Origin: Paraflavitalea soli
Lineage (GTDB): Bacteria; Bacteroidota; Bacteroidia; Chitinophagales; Chitinophagaceae
Length of the DNA stretch: 64,000 nucleotides
Direction: 5' to 3'
NCBI RefSeq assembly: GCF_003555545.1
Contig: NZ_CP032157.1
Coordinates: 8,250,546 to 8,314,545, forward strand
Shown: piece after piece, positions 51,265 to 59,091 of the stretch
How positions within the stretch are numbered: position 1 is the stretch's first letter
Layout: each line of letters starts with the position of its first letter
The notes under the pieces: model-generated
The model's input: the letters and a program-made list of their open reading frames with translations, nothing else
What the model was told of the DNA's origin: nothing
Databases searched by the model: none
Position numbers and translations under genes: made by a program

Positions 51265-53364
51265 GTGTTGAGGATTTTTTATATACTTTTTGGAATAGTC
51301 TTGTTATCGGCCGGCTTTGTAACAACTGCATCTGCCCAGCGCGGAGCTATTGACAGGCTCAGGAGTATGGGGGGCAATATGGGTGGCGGAGGCAAGGGCG
51401 GCGATAGCGTAGCCCACCGTACCGGGTTGGAAGATTCCATTACCATTCACTTCCGCTTCCTCGATTCCAGCGGCCTGCGCAATTTCGATTCTACTCTTTA
51501 CGATTTTACCAAAAAAGTACCTTTGCCCTGGTACCACCAGCACCTGGGTAACCTGGGCAATGCTTCCCGGAGCCTGTTGTTTACACCCATTATGCAATCC
51601 GGCTGGGACCATGGTTTTCATGCTTACGACAATTATATGTTTACCGTAGCGGAAACCCGCTTCTTCAATACTACCCGCCCTTATACCGAGTTGAATTACC
51701 TGCTGGGCTCAAGGTCCGAGCAGATGATCAACATTGTACATACACAGAATGTAGGCCCCCTCCTCAACCTGGGCATTCAATACCGCCTCATCAATTCGCC
51801 TGGCCTGTTCCAGAATGCCAATACCAACCACAACAATTACCGGTTTACCTCCTGGTACCAATCTAAAAATAAACGTTACCAGAATTTCATTGTACTGCTG
51901 GGCAATAAGCTCCAGTCCGGTGAGAACGGAGGGATCAAGACCGATACCAATTACCTGGACCTGGTTGGGTATGAAGAGCGGTCCAGCGTACCTACCCAAT
52001 TGGGCACCGCACAGGTAAACAGCCGGAATTTCTTTACCACCAATATCGGTACAGGTACCTTTTTTACCACTGCCACCTACCTCATGCGGCAGCAATATGA
52101 CCTGGGACAGAAAGACTCTATCGTAACCGATTCAACAGTAATTCCCCTTTTCTATCCACGGTTAAGGCTGGAGCATACCATTAGTTACAGCACCTATAAT
52201 TACCGGTTCAAGGACAACCAGGTGGTAGACAGCGCCTGGTACAAGAATAATTACGGGATCGATGTAAAAGCTCCCCGGGATACTTTTATGATACGGGATT
52301 ACTGGCGTGAGCTGGTCAATGATTTTTCTGTTTACCAGTTTCCCGATGCAAAGAATGCCCAGCAATTTGTGAAAGTGGGCGCCTCGTTGCAAATGCTGAG
52401 TAGCACTTTTTATTCACCCCCAATAAAAAACATCAGTCCGATCCTGTTCCTGCAAAACCTGGCAAATGGTGTTGATATGACAGGCCAGATATCTACCAAT
52501 GCCCACAATTTCTTTTTACATGGTGAATACCGCAATCGTACCCGCAATAAGAAGTGGGATATTGAAGCCAGTGGAAAGTTTTATGTAAATGGACTTAATG
52601 CGGGTGATTATGATGCTTATATAAGCCTGCAGCGTTTCCTGGGGCAGCGGATCGGTTACCTGCGGGCAGCCTTTCAGAATACCAACCGTACCCCTTCCTT
52701 TATCTATGATCAGGCCAGTAGCTTTTACCTGCCAGCTGCTACACCGCTCACCTTTAAGAAAGAGAACATCACGAATATCTTCGCTACCCTCGATATGCCC
52801 AGGTATGGTTTGAAGCTTTCCGGTAGTTATTACCTGGTCACCAACCTTACCTATTTTAAGTCGAGGTACCAGCCGGAGCAGTTTTCTTCCCTCTTCAACC
52901 TGCTGCGGGTAACCGGCGAAAAGCAGTTCAAGTTGGGCCGGCGGGGTTGGAACTGGAGAACATGGGTCATCTTACAGCAGCGGGCCGGAGATGGACCGGT
53001 AAATGTACCCCTGATCACCACACGCAATATGATCGGGTATGATGGCAACCTCGGCTTCAAGAACCTGGCCATCAGTTTTGGCCTGGAAGCCAAATACTTT
53101 ACAGCCTATAAAGCGCCTGCTTATTCACCGTTAATAGGTCAATACTATTTCCAGGATACTGTTAATGTGAAATTGCGGACCCCTGAAATGAGTCTCTATA
53201 TGCACTTCCGTATTAAGAGTTTCAATGCGTATGTGCGTGCAGAAAACCTCAATACCTTCAATGTTTCCAAAGGCGGGTTTACCAAAAACAATATACCTAC
53301 CATTAACTATCCCTATCCCGGCTTACAAATACGGGTAGGTATCTTCTGGAGTTTTGTGAACTAA
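51265..53364 (+). CDS. Putative outer-membrane porin (Porin_10-like)
   Basis: A 699-residue exported protein with a signal peptide (LRIFYILFGIVLLSAGFVTTASA), a glycine-rich linker (MGGNMGGGGKGGD) and a long region of alternating beta strands that ends in an aromatic residue-rich strand (YPGLQIRVGIFWSFVN). Motifs such as YTELNYLLGSRSEQ, LGIQYRLINSPG and NHNNYRFTSWYQSKNKRYQNF match the putative-porin family of Bacteroidota. The start is GTG 51265 (TTG 51268 is an alternative). Its stop overlaps that of the convergent cupin gene by four bases. Confidence 0.85.
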   Translation: MLRIFYILFGIVLLSAGFVTTASAQRGAIDRLRSMGGNMGGGGKGGDSVAHRTGLEDSITIHFRFLDSSGLRNFDSTLYDFTKKVPLPWYHQHLGNLGNASRSLLFTPIMQSGWDHGFHAYDNYMFTVAETRFFNTTRPYTELNYLLGSRSEQMINIVHTQNVGPLLNLGIQYRLINSPGLFQNANTNHNNYRFTSWYQSKNKRYQNFIVLLGNKLQSGENGGIKTDTNYLDLVGYEERSSVPTQLGTAQVNSRNFFTTNIGTGTFFTTATYLMRQQYDLGQKDSIVTDSTVIPLFYPRLRLEHTISYSTYNYRFKDNQVVDSAWYKNNYGIDVKAPRDTFMIRDYWRELVNDFSVYQFPDAKNAQQFVKVGASLQMLSSTFYSPPIKNISPILFLQNLANGVDMTGQISTNAHNFFLHGEYRNRTRNKKWDIEASGKFYVNGLNAGDYDAYISLQRFLGQRIGYLRAAFQNTNRTPSFIYDQASSFYLPAATPLTFKKENITNIFATLDMPRYGLKLSGSYYLVTNLTYFKSRYQPEQFSSLFNLLRVTGEKQFKLGRRGWNWRTWVILQQRAGDGPVNVPLITTRNMIGYDGNLGFKNLAISFGLEAKYFTAYKAPAYSPLIGQYYFQDTVNVKLRTPEMSLYMHFRIKSFNAYVRAENLNTFNVSKGGFTKNNIPTINYPYPGLQIRVGIFWSFVN

Positions 53365-53936
53365 GCGAATGTCGCCTTGCTCTTTCCAGCTGGCTTGTTC
53401 CAATACTTGTATTCCAATAATTTCAATATCCCTTTCTTCCGGGCACGTTTGGCGCGGTATAATAAATACGGTGTGATGAAGGCCAGGAATCCCGTGAGCC
53501 GTGTATTGCCGAGGTCAAGCAAGAGCGCCAGGTGATCCAGCTTTTGGGGAATACCGCTCTTATTGGTCAGGCCATCGCTGGCCAGTCCATATCCAATGGC
53601 TACACATTTTTCAAATTCGGTGGAACCTGGTGTGAGTTTCACCAGGAAGCGGATAGGTGTAGGGCCGGCATTGTAAAAACGGTGCAGCTGGTTGATCTCC
53701 GCCACCGTTGTTTCCCCTGGTTTCAGGTGTAGCTGTCTTTTCTTAAGACCAATGCTCAACGTGCCTTCCAGCGCAGTAAACTCTTCATTAAAGCTGGTGT
53801 GGTAATGCAGGTCATTGCCGCCTCCGGCTTCCAGGGCTACTTCCAACAGGGTATAAGCGCCATTTGTTTCCTGGCTGCTTTCCAATAAAGTCACTTTATC
53901 CTTAATAAGCGGATTTTCAAATACTCTTTTTTCCAT
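53361..53936 (-). CDS. Cupin-domain protein with membrane-associated tail
   Basis: A 191-residue protein. Residues about 15-110 form a small cupin barrel with the metal-binding motif LHYHTSFNEEFTALEG and the second motif INQLHRFYNAG. The C-terminal part (about 130-190) is a hydrophobic/basic segment (LTGFLAFITPYLLYRAKRARKKG). A metal-dependent enzyme or sugar-binding role is possible. The substrate is unknown. ATG 53936 is preferred over 53990 since the family starts with MEKRVFENP. Confidence 0.8.
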   Translation of the reverse strand: MEKRVFENPLIKDKVTLLESSQETNGAYTLLEVALEAGGGNDLHYHTSFNEEFTALEGTLSIGLKKRQLHLKPGETTVAEINQLHRFYNAGPTPIRFLVKLTPGSTEFEKCVAIGYGLASDGLTNKSGIPQKLDHLALLLDLGNTRLTGFLAFITPYLLYRAKRARKKGILKLLEYKYWNKPAGKSKATFA

Positions 53937-54108
53937 GGCATATAAATTGGAAGCTAAAGTAGCAGCAGTACAGGGTTGGGTAAAGGCCATATGGTACCAT
54001 GTGCAGGAAAGGGTACATGAATTGCAAATACTTAATGTTCAGTTGCTTGCCAGTTTGGAGCATTATTTGCATATTGTTCTGTAATTTCACTTACGAAAAA
54101 TGATAAAT

Positions 54109-54600
54109 ATGAAAAACAAAGGCATGCTGTCAGTTACAGCGTTTTCTCTCTTGTTAGTTGTTATGAGTGCCTGCTCTACCAGCAGGGTAGCCAATCCGGA
54201 TGGTGGTAAAAATGTAAAAATCAGTGGAACCTGGACGGTCCAGGATATAGACTTTGAAGGTATTACCGGCAAGGTAAAGGTTTCCGTGTTTGATGATGCA
54301 CCTTACACTTGTTTTATTGGCAGCCAATGGAACCTGATAGCCAGTGGCAATGGTTCTTATACCCTCCCTTCGGGCCAGGATTGTAATGCCGGCGAAAGGA
54401 CCATATTCTGGGGCGTACAAACGGAGAATGGCGTACCCACTTTTATGTTTAAAAAGATGCCAGGTGGTGTAAAGCCCGCCAAAATAACCGACGGTTATAA
54501 ATTGACCGTAAAATCAGTTACTGCCAATAGCCTGGTATTGCAGGATGATATCAATTTTGAAGGTAAAACCGTGTATATCAATTATCACCTGACCAAATAA
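54109..54600 (+). CDS. Lipocalin-like lipoprotein
   Basis: A protein of about 163 residues with a lipoprotein signal (MLSVTAFSLLLVVMSACSTS) and a small beta barrel: ISGTWTVQDIDFEG, FIGSQWNLIASGNGSYTLP, ERTIFWGVQTENG and KLTVKSVTANSLVLQDDINFEGKTVYINYHLTK. The fold is that of the lipocalin-like proteins often encoded by Bacteroidota. The ligand is not known. ATG 54100 is an alternative start three codons upstream. Confidence 0.8.
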   Translation: MKNKGMLSVTAFSLLLVVMSACSTSRVANPDGGKNVKISGTWTVQDIDFEGITGKVKVSVFDDAPYTCFIGSQWNLIASGNGSYTLPSGQDCNAGERTIFWGVQTENGVPTFMFKKMPGGVKPAKITDGYKLTVKSVTANSLVLQDDINFEGKTVYINYHLTK

Positions 54601-54617
54601 TAAGTGGATTTTATGTT

Positions 54618-54646
54618 AAAACGGGCTTGCTGTGGTAAGCCCGTTT
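54618..54646 (+). terminator. Terminator after the lipocalin-like gene
   Basis: AAAACGGGCTT (54618-54628) pairs with AAGCCCGTTTT (about 54636-54646), followed by CCTTTTC. Confidence 0.82.
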
Positions 54647-54667
54647 TCCTTTTCAGAAAATACACCC

Positions 54668-54675
54668 TACATTTG
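54668..54675 (+). promoter_or_regulatory. -7 promoter element TACATTTG
   Basis: An exact TAnnTTTG match ending eight bases before ATG 54684, so the transcript would start close to the ATG. No clear -33 TTTG. Confidence 0.55.
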
Positions 54676-54683
54676 TAACAGTA

Positions 54684-55070
54684 ATGAAAAAGGCCATCAT
54701 CGCCATATTAGCCGTTCTGTATATGACCATCGCCAGTGGGGTGGTGGTTAATGTGCATTACTGTATGGGGCGTCTTGCCTCCGTAGAATACGGATATGAT
54801 GACCATGATGTTTGTGGAAAGTGCGGCATGAGCGCCACCAAAAAGGGCTGCTGCCACACAGAATACAAATTCGTAAAACTGCAGGATGAACACCAGCTGG
54901 CCCAGGCCCAGGTACATTTCCTGGAACTGCCTGCTGAGGCTCCTGTACAAGTTTCCCTTTTTCAATTACCACTTTCCGGCGAGGATCAATATCTCTCCCT
55001 TCAGTACCATTCTCCACCCGATCCCCGCCTCAATCATGTCTACCTTAGTAATTGCGTTTTCAGAATTTGA
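54684..55070 (+). CDS. HYC_CC_PP family protein
   Basis: A 128-residue exported protein. It has a signal peptide (MKKAIIAILAVLYMTIASG), then the family signature VNVHYCMGRLASVE, the cysteine cluster CGKCGM...GCCHTEYKFVKLQDEH and the proline motif HSPPDPRLNHVYLSNCVFRI. This is the HYC/CC/PP pattern after which the family is named. Six or more cysteines and histidines suggest metal binding. It heads a cluster with two HMA-domain proteins and a TlpA thioredoxin, so a role in copper or other heavy-metal handling is likely but inferred. Confidence 0.83.
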   Translation: MKKAIIAILAVLYMTIASGVVVNVHYCMGRLASVEYGYDDHDVCGKCGMSATKKGCCHTEYKFVKLQDEHQLAQAQVHFLELPAEAPVQVSLFQLPLSGEDQYLSLQYHSPPDPRLNHVYLSNCVFRI

Positions 55071-55130
55071 TGAATGCCACGGCAATTGTGAAGCTGGCTA
55101 ACCAGGCAGCGTATTAAAATTATTACGTCC

Positions 55131-55170
55131 TCATTGCCGACTGTCGATTGCTGATTATCGAGTGCCGACT
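55131..55170. repeat. Single arm, ATTGCCG family
   Basis: Heptamers ATTGCCG ACTGTCG ATTGCTG ATTATCG AGTGCCG, within the 131-base gap between the HYC_CC_PP gene and the first HMA gene. Confidence 0.72.
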
Positions 55171-55201
55171 TCTAATTCATCAATTAAACAAATTAATCAT
55201 C

Positions 55202-55594
55202 ATGAAAACGCAATCAATCGTTCTCTCCTTCTTATTTATAGTATTCTCTGCATTCAGCGTAAGCGCTCAAAAGAAAGATCCCACTCAGAAAAAAGAAACC
55301 CTGAAAGTATGGGGCGAGTGCGGCATGTGTAAAAAGACGATCGAAAAGGCTGCTAAGGATTCAGGCGCTACTACCGCTAATTGGGATACAGAAAGCAAGA
55401 AACTCACCATTACCTACAGTACCGCCAAAACCAGCAACGAGAAGATCCAGCAAGCTATTGCCGCTGCCGGTTATGATACCCGCGACCTGACAGCCAATAA
55501 TGAAGCTTATGACAAGCTGCATGAATGCTGCAAGTATGATCGCAAAGCAGCCGCCGCCAGGGAGGAGAAAAAAGAACCCGCGCAACACCATTAA
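55202..55594 (+). CDS. Periplasmic heavy-metal-associated (HMA) domain protein
   Basis: A 130-residue protein with a signal peptide (MKTQSIVLSFLFIVFSAFSVSAQ) and an HMA domain (about 30-95) with the metal site GECGMCKKTIEKA (CxxC). A second cysteine pair, HECCKYD, and a His-rich end (QHH) follow. It probably binds Cu(I) or a similar soft metal in the periplasm. The frame extends upstream to 55148, but the signal peptide begins at 55202. The second HMA gene follows after 20 bases. Confidence 0.88.
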   Translation: MKTQSIVLSFLFIVFSAFSVSAQKKDPTQKKETLKVWGECGMCKKTIEKAAKDSGATTANWDTESKKLTITYSTAKTSNEKIQQAIAAAGYDTRDLTANNEAYDKLHECCKYDRKAAAAREEKKEPAQHH

Positions 55595-55614
55595 TCACCT
55601 CAAAGCAGTTGACA

Positions 55615-56160
55615 ATGAAAAAAACGATCATTACACTGCTGGTGGTACTGGTCAGTATTGCCGGCAGGGCACAATTTAAAAGTGCCAACCTACAGGCTGC
55701 AGGACTTACCTGCGCCATGTGTACCAAGGCTATCAATAAAGCACTGGAAAAAGTACCTTTCGTACAGGATGTAAAAGTGGACATCAAATCTTCTTCCTTC
55801 CAGATCAATTTCAAGGAAGGCGTGCCGGTTGACTTTGATGTGATGAAGAAAGCCGTGGAAGATGCCGGCTTTTCTGTAGCCAAACTAAAGGTAACCGGTG
55901 TGTTTGATAAAGTGGATGTACAGAATGATGCCCATGTACAGATCGATGGTAAAACCTTTCATTTCCTGGGTGTCAACAAGCAAACCCTGCAAGGGGAGAA
56001 GGCCATTACCCTGGTTGATAAAGATTTTGTGAGTGCGAAGGAATACAAGAAATACAGTGCTGCCACCAGCATGGCTTGTATTAAGACCGGCAAAGCACAA
56101 AACTGTTGCACCAAAGAAGGTATCGCTGCCGACAGCCGTATTTACCACGTAACAATCTGA
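55615..56160 (+). CDS. HMA-domain protein with C-terminal extension
   Basis: A 181-residue protein: signal peptide (MKKTIITLLVVLVSIAGRA), an HMA domain (about 24-90) with GLTCAMCTKAINKAL (CxxC metal site), then a strand-rich extension (VDVQNDAHVQIDGKTFHFLGV) and a C-terminal cysteine patch (SMACIKTGKAQNCCTKEG). Presumed periplasmic metal-binding partner of the preceding protein. Confidence 0.87.
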   Translation: MKKTIITLLVVLVSIAGRAQFKSANLQAAGLTCAMCTKAINKALEKVPFVQDVKVDIKSSSFQINFKEGVPVDFDVMKKAVEDAGFSVAKLKVTGVFDKVDVQNDAHVQIDGKTFHFLGVNKQTLQGEKAITLVDKDFVSAKEYKKYSAATSMACIKTGKAQNCCTKEGIAADSRIYHVTI

Positions 56161-56174
56161 TTAACGTACGCCTG

Positions 56175-56222
56175 CCAGGGTGAGCCGCTCCGCCAACCGG
56201 CGGGCTAACGGCCCACCCTGGT
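56175..56222. repeat. Hairpin repeat CCAGGGTGAGCCGC...GGCCCACCCTGG
   Basis: The ends CCAGGGTG and CACCCTGG pair perfectly, with GCCG/CGGC-type pairing inside. Same family as 28917-28983 and 31213-31246. It lies between the second HMA gene and the TlpA gene. Confidence 0.72.
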
Positions 56223-56236
56223 TATAAATTTATTGC

Positions 56237-56719
56237 ATGAAACAATTATTATTTGCTGGTCTGCTGCTGCTGGCAGCCAATACCCTGGTGCAGGCTCAAC
56301 CTAAAAAGGGAGAGCAGGCGCCTGATATCTCCATTCCCAATGCCCAGGGCAAAACCGTCAAGCTTTCCTCCCTGAAGGGCAAGGTAGTATTGATCGACTT
56401 CTGGGCTTCCTGGTGCGGTCCCTGCCGCAAGGCGATGCCCGGCCTGCGTACCAATTATGCTGCCTTTAAAGCAAAGGGATTTGAAATTTATGGGGTAAGC
56501 CTGGATGAGAATAAAAATGCCTGGAAGAAAGCCGTGGCAGCCGATCAGATCACGTGGATACAAGTGAACGAACCGGGCGGATGGGAAAGCCACACGGCCA
56601 GGGCCTGGAACATTGAGCAATTGCCATCAGCCTTCCTGCTGGACAAGCAAGGGAAGATTGTAGCCACAGATCCTACAGAAGCTCAATTAAAAGCATTGCT
56701 GCAAACCATGTTACCTTAA
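56237..56719 (+). CDS. Exported TlpA-like thioredoxin
   Basis: A 160-residue protein with a signal peptide (MKQLLFAGLLLLAANTLVQA) and a single TlpA/ResA-type thioredoxin domain: PDISIPNAQGKTVKLSSLKG, active site WASWCGPCRKAMP (CGPC) and the cis-proline at IEQLPSAFLLD. It is probably periplasmic and could keep cysteines of the neighbouring metal-binding proteins reduced. That role is inferred from context. Confidence 0.9.
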   Translation: MKQLLFAGLLLLAANTLVQAQPKKGEQAPDISIPNAQGKTVKLSSLKGKVVLIDFWASWCGPCRKAMPGLRTNYAAFKAKGFEIYGVSLDENKNAWKKAVAADQITWIQVNEPGGWESHTARAWNIEQLPSAFLLDKQGKIVATDPTEAQLKALLQTMLP

Positions 56720-56731
56720 AACCGGTTGTGT

Positions 56732-57556
56732 ATGAAACAAGTAATTACCATGATATCGGTGTTGCTGGTATCGGCAGCTGGCTATGCGCAGGAATTATAT
56801 CCGTATACAGAACCTGCCTCCAATATGCCGAGCAAGTCCATCAGCGCCAAGTGGGCTACCAAATTATTGAAGAGTGAACACAATGACCGCGTAGAGCAAC
56901 GGCAGACCCCCGAGGTCATGTTTGGCCTTAATAAAAACTGGATGGTGCATGTGGCTGGCACCTTTTCCGACATGTATTCCTCCAACCTGCGGTGGGAGAG
57001 TGTACGCCTGTATGCCAAATACCGCTTTCTTTCGATCGATGATGTACACAAGCATTTCCGGTTAGCCGCTTTTGGTGAAGTTACCCATAGTGTGAATGAT
57101 GCTTATTACGAAGAAGTGGCATTGGATGGTGACCAGAGCGGTGTCATGGGCGGCATTGTGGCGACACAATTGTGGCAGAAGCTGGCCGTGTCAGGTTCTC
57201 TCAGCTATGCCCAGGTGACCACCAAAAAGCCCAAATACATTGAGGACTCCTATCCCTGGCAGGCATTGAACTATACCTTGTCTGCGGGCTACCTGGTATT
57301 GCCACGGGAATACACCAGCTATCGCCAAACCAACCTCAACCTCTATGTAGAGCTGCTGGGGCAGCGTACCCTCGACAGGAAGCAATATTATATAGACCTG
57401 GCGCCTGCTGTGCAGCTTATTTTCAACAGCAATGCCAAGTTGAACATAGGGCATCGCTTCCAGCTCAACAGTGATATGCACCGGATGGCAGAAAAAAGCT
57501 GGCTGATAAGCTTTGAATATGTATTCCTGAACGCCCTGAAGAAACGGGGATTCTGA
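56732..57556 (+). CDS. Exported outer-membrane beta-barrel-like protein
   Basis: A 274-residue protein with a signal peptide (MKQVITMISVLLVSAAGYAQ) and many amphipathic beta strands that end with SWLISFEYVFLNALKKRGF. Motifs MPSKSISAKWATKL and RQTPEVMFGLNKNWMVHVAG recur in Bacteroidota proteins next to heavy-metal genes, but I do not know a named family. Start ATG 56732 (56726 is also in frame). It closes the metal module; a strong terminator lies about 50 bases downstream. Confidence 0.75.
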   Translation: MKQVITMISVLLVSAAGYAQELYPYTEPASNMPSKSISAKWATKLLKSEHNDRVEQRQTPEVMFGLNKNWMVHVAGTFSDMYSSNLRWESVRLYAKYRFLSIDDVHKHFRLAAFGEVTHSVNDAYYEEVALDGDQSGVMGGIVATQLWQKLAVSGSLSYAQVTTKKPKYIEDSYPWQALNYTLSAGYLVLPREYTSYRQTNLNLYVELLGQRTLDRKQYYIDLAPAVQLIFNSNAKLNIGHRFQLNSDMHRMAEKSWLISFEYVFLNALKKRGF

Positions 57557-57604
57557 TGCTAAAGGGTTCATAACCATACCTTACCATGACTTTCCGGTTA
57601 TACG

Positions 57605-57635
57605 ACCGGCGCTCCGGGGGCGCCGGTTCTTTTTT
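57605..57635 (+). terminator. Terminator of the heavy-metal module
   Basis: ACCGGCGC (57605-57612) pairs with GCGCCGGT (57620-57627), followed by TCTTTTTT on the plus strand. Confidence 0.88.
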
Positions 57636-57645
57636 GCAATGTATT

Positions 57646-57799
57646 AATTGCACTGGCTTTTTCAGGTATGGCAAGCCTTACCCCTCTAATCATGCTGATA
57701 CTGTGCCTGTTATAGCAATGGTCAGAATCACCCATCATAAGCCCTAATTGCACTGCCCTGCACATCCCAGTGCAATTCCTAGAGCTACGCAGTGCAATT
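57646..57799. repeat. Four copies of AATTGCACTG / CAGTGCAATT
   Basis: Exact 10-mers at 57646-57655 and 57746-57755 (AATTGCACTG) and at 57768-57777 and 57790-57799 (inverse). The last three start 22 bases apart, two helical turns, as expected for a row of protein-binding sites on one DNA face. The first lies exactly 100 bases before the second. Confidence 0.75.
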
Positions 57800-57957
57800 A
57801 CTTCCCTTATTGGGAACGGAAAACCGGCTATGTGAAAAGATCTGACAGGCACTCCATAAAATCCCTGTTAACTACTTTTGATCCCAATAATAGCTATGTC
57901 CCCAACCAGCGCACATGCGGGGATTTTTAGGGGCAAGGTGGACGATGAATTGAGTCC

Positions 57958-58296
57958 TTACAATGTATCCAGGTCGGCGAAGGAAATGGGCTTGATCAAC
58001 ACTTCATAAGAAAATCCGGGGATATTGGGAAAAGTAGGTGGGTAACCACTCATGAGGAATAAACGCAGGGATGGATTTACATGCAGAAAACTTTCTACTT
58101 TGCTCCATCCAATGCCATCGGGCAGGTTGTTGTCCAGGAACAGGATATCCGGGTGAATAAGCTGCATCTCTGCGAACCCTTCCTGTAAGGTGGCTGCGCT
58201 ATATACATCGTAGTTTTTTTTGACAAAATAGGATTTCATCAGTAAACATAGATCAGCTTCGTCATCAATGATCAGTATCTTCTTTTTGTTTGCCAA
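57958..58296 (-). CDS. Single-domain response regulator
   Basis: A 112-residue receiver domain without output domain. The acidic pocket is in LIIDDEADLC, the phospho-acceptor Asp in ILFLDNNLPDG, the Thr/Ser switch in LMSGYPP and the conserved Lys in VLIKPISF. It could act as a phosphate shuttle or bind a partner protein. No histidine kinase is adjacent. The next genes upstream are the divergent YtxH/holin operon. Confidence 0.88.
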   Translation of the reverse strand: MANKKKILIIDDEADLCLLMKSYFVKKNYDVYSAATLQEGFAEMQLIHPDILFLDNNLPDGIGWSKVESFLHVNPSLRLFLMSGYPPTFPNIPGFSYEVLIKPISFADLDTL

Positions 58297-58447
58297 TACA
58301 GGTGATTAAGGTTTCACTAATAACGTATTGTATCGAAAAAAAGTGCCGGACATTTGTGGGGATTCTTTTCCCCGATTCAGTCATTCTCTACGGGCGGCAT
58401 CCTTTTTACTAATATAAACATCATTCTATCATTTAAAATTATTCAAA

Positions 58448-58684
58448 ATGACTACAACAACAAAAGTATTATTGGGCATCGTAGGCGCCGCCGCTGCCGG
58501 AGTAGTGATCGGTATGTTAGTAGCTCCTGATAAAGGTAGTGAGTTGAGAAAAAAGATCAAGAGTAATTGTAATGACTGGGCCAGCAGTTTGTCTGACCTG
58601 TTTGCAGCAGGTAAGGAAAAAGCCGAAGACCTTGCTCAAGAAGCCGGTAATAAATACAACCGGGTAAAAGAAAACCTTGGCTAA
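58448..58684 (+). CDS. YtxH-domain protein
   Basis: A 78-residue protein with an N-terminal membrane helix (VLLGIVGAAAAGVVIGMLVAPDKGSELRKKI is the YtxH signature; glycine-rich helix then LLAPxxG) and a charged amphipathic tail. YtxH proteins are small general-stress membrane proteins. The first gene of a three-gene plus-strand set, it is preceded by an AT-rich 150-base gap shared with the response regulator. Confidence 0.88.
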   Translation: MTTTTKVLLGIVGAAAAGVVIGMLVAPDKGSELRKKIKSNCNDWASSLSDLFAAGKEKAEDLAQEAGNKYNRVKENLG

Positions 58685-58719
58685 GTACAGGTGTACCATT
58701 CCTTAAAAAAAGACCAGCT

Positions 58720-59091
58720 ATGCGGCAGAAAACAGAGGATATACAATACTCAGAGGTGAAAGACGCCAATACCAGTGATAACCTGGCCGATAATGTGATG
58801 GACTTCCTTGAAACTTATTATAAGCTTACACTGGTGAATGTGACCGACAAGGTGTCGGGTGTGGCATCTTCAGTAGTAACCTTTATGGCTATTTTTATCA
58901 TTGGCATTTTTGTGATCCTTTTTATAGGCCTTGCATTGGGCACCTGGCTGGGCCAGCTGCTCAATAGCACCATCGCAGGATATTTCCTGGTAGCTGGTCT
59001 TTTTTTATTGATCATGTTGTTAATATGGGTGTTCCGTAAAAAGCTCATGACAGGATTCAGGAACTTTATTATCCGCAAAGTGTATGAATAA
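58720..59091 (+). CDS. Holin-superfamily (phage_holin_3_6-like) membrane protein
   Basis: A 123-residue protein with a polar start, an amphipathic helix (VMDFLETYYKLTLVNVTDKVSGVASS), two membrane helices (about 48-70, VVTFMAIFIIGIFVILFIGL, and 80-100) and a basic tail. This is the layout of the putative-superfamily-III holin proteins found outside phages in stress loci. It does not indicate a prophage. It overlaps the next gene by eight bases. Confidence 0.82.
   Translation: MRQKTEDIQYSEVKDANTSDNLADNVMDFLETYYKLTLVNVTDKVSGVASSVVTFMAIFIIGIFVILFIGLALGTWLGQLLNSTIAGYFLVAGLFLLIMLLIWVFRKKLMTGFRNFIIRKVYE

Larger units (their letters stand above)
57557..57957. other. 400-base region without genes, with a terminator and a phased 10-mer array
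   Basis: It lies between convergent genes (outer-membrane protein and response regulator). Beyond the terminator at 57605-57635 it contains four copies of AATTGCACTG or its inverse (57646-57799). A weak CCCC...GGGG hairpin near 57899-57927 is followed by ATTTTT. No ORF is supported. Confidence 0.6.

Noticed and set aside
58720-59091. Possible prophage, because of a holin-like protein
   Set aside because: No capsid, portal, terminase, integrase or lysin gene is near. The protein belongs with the YtxH stress set.
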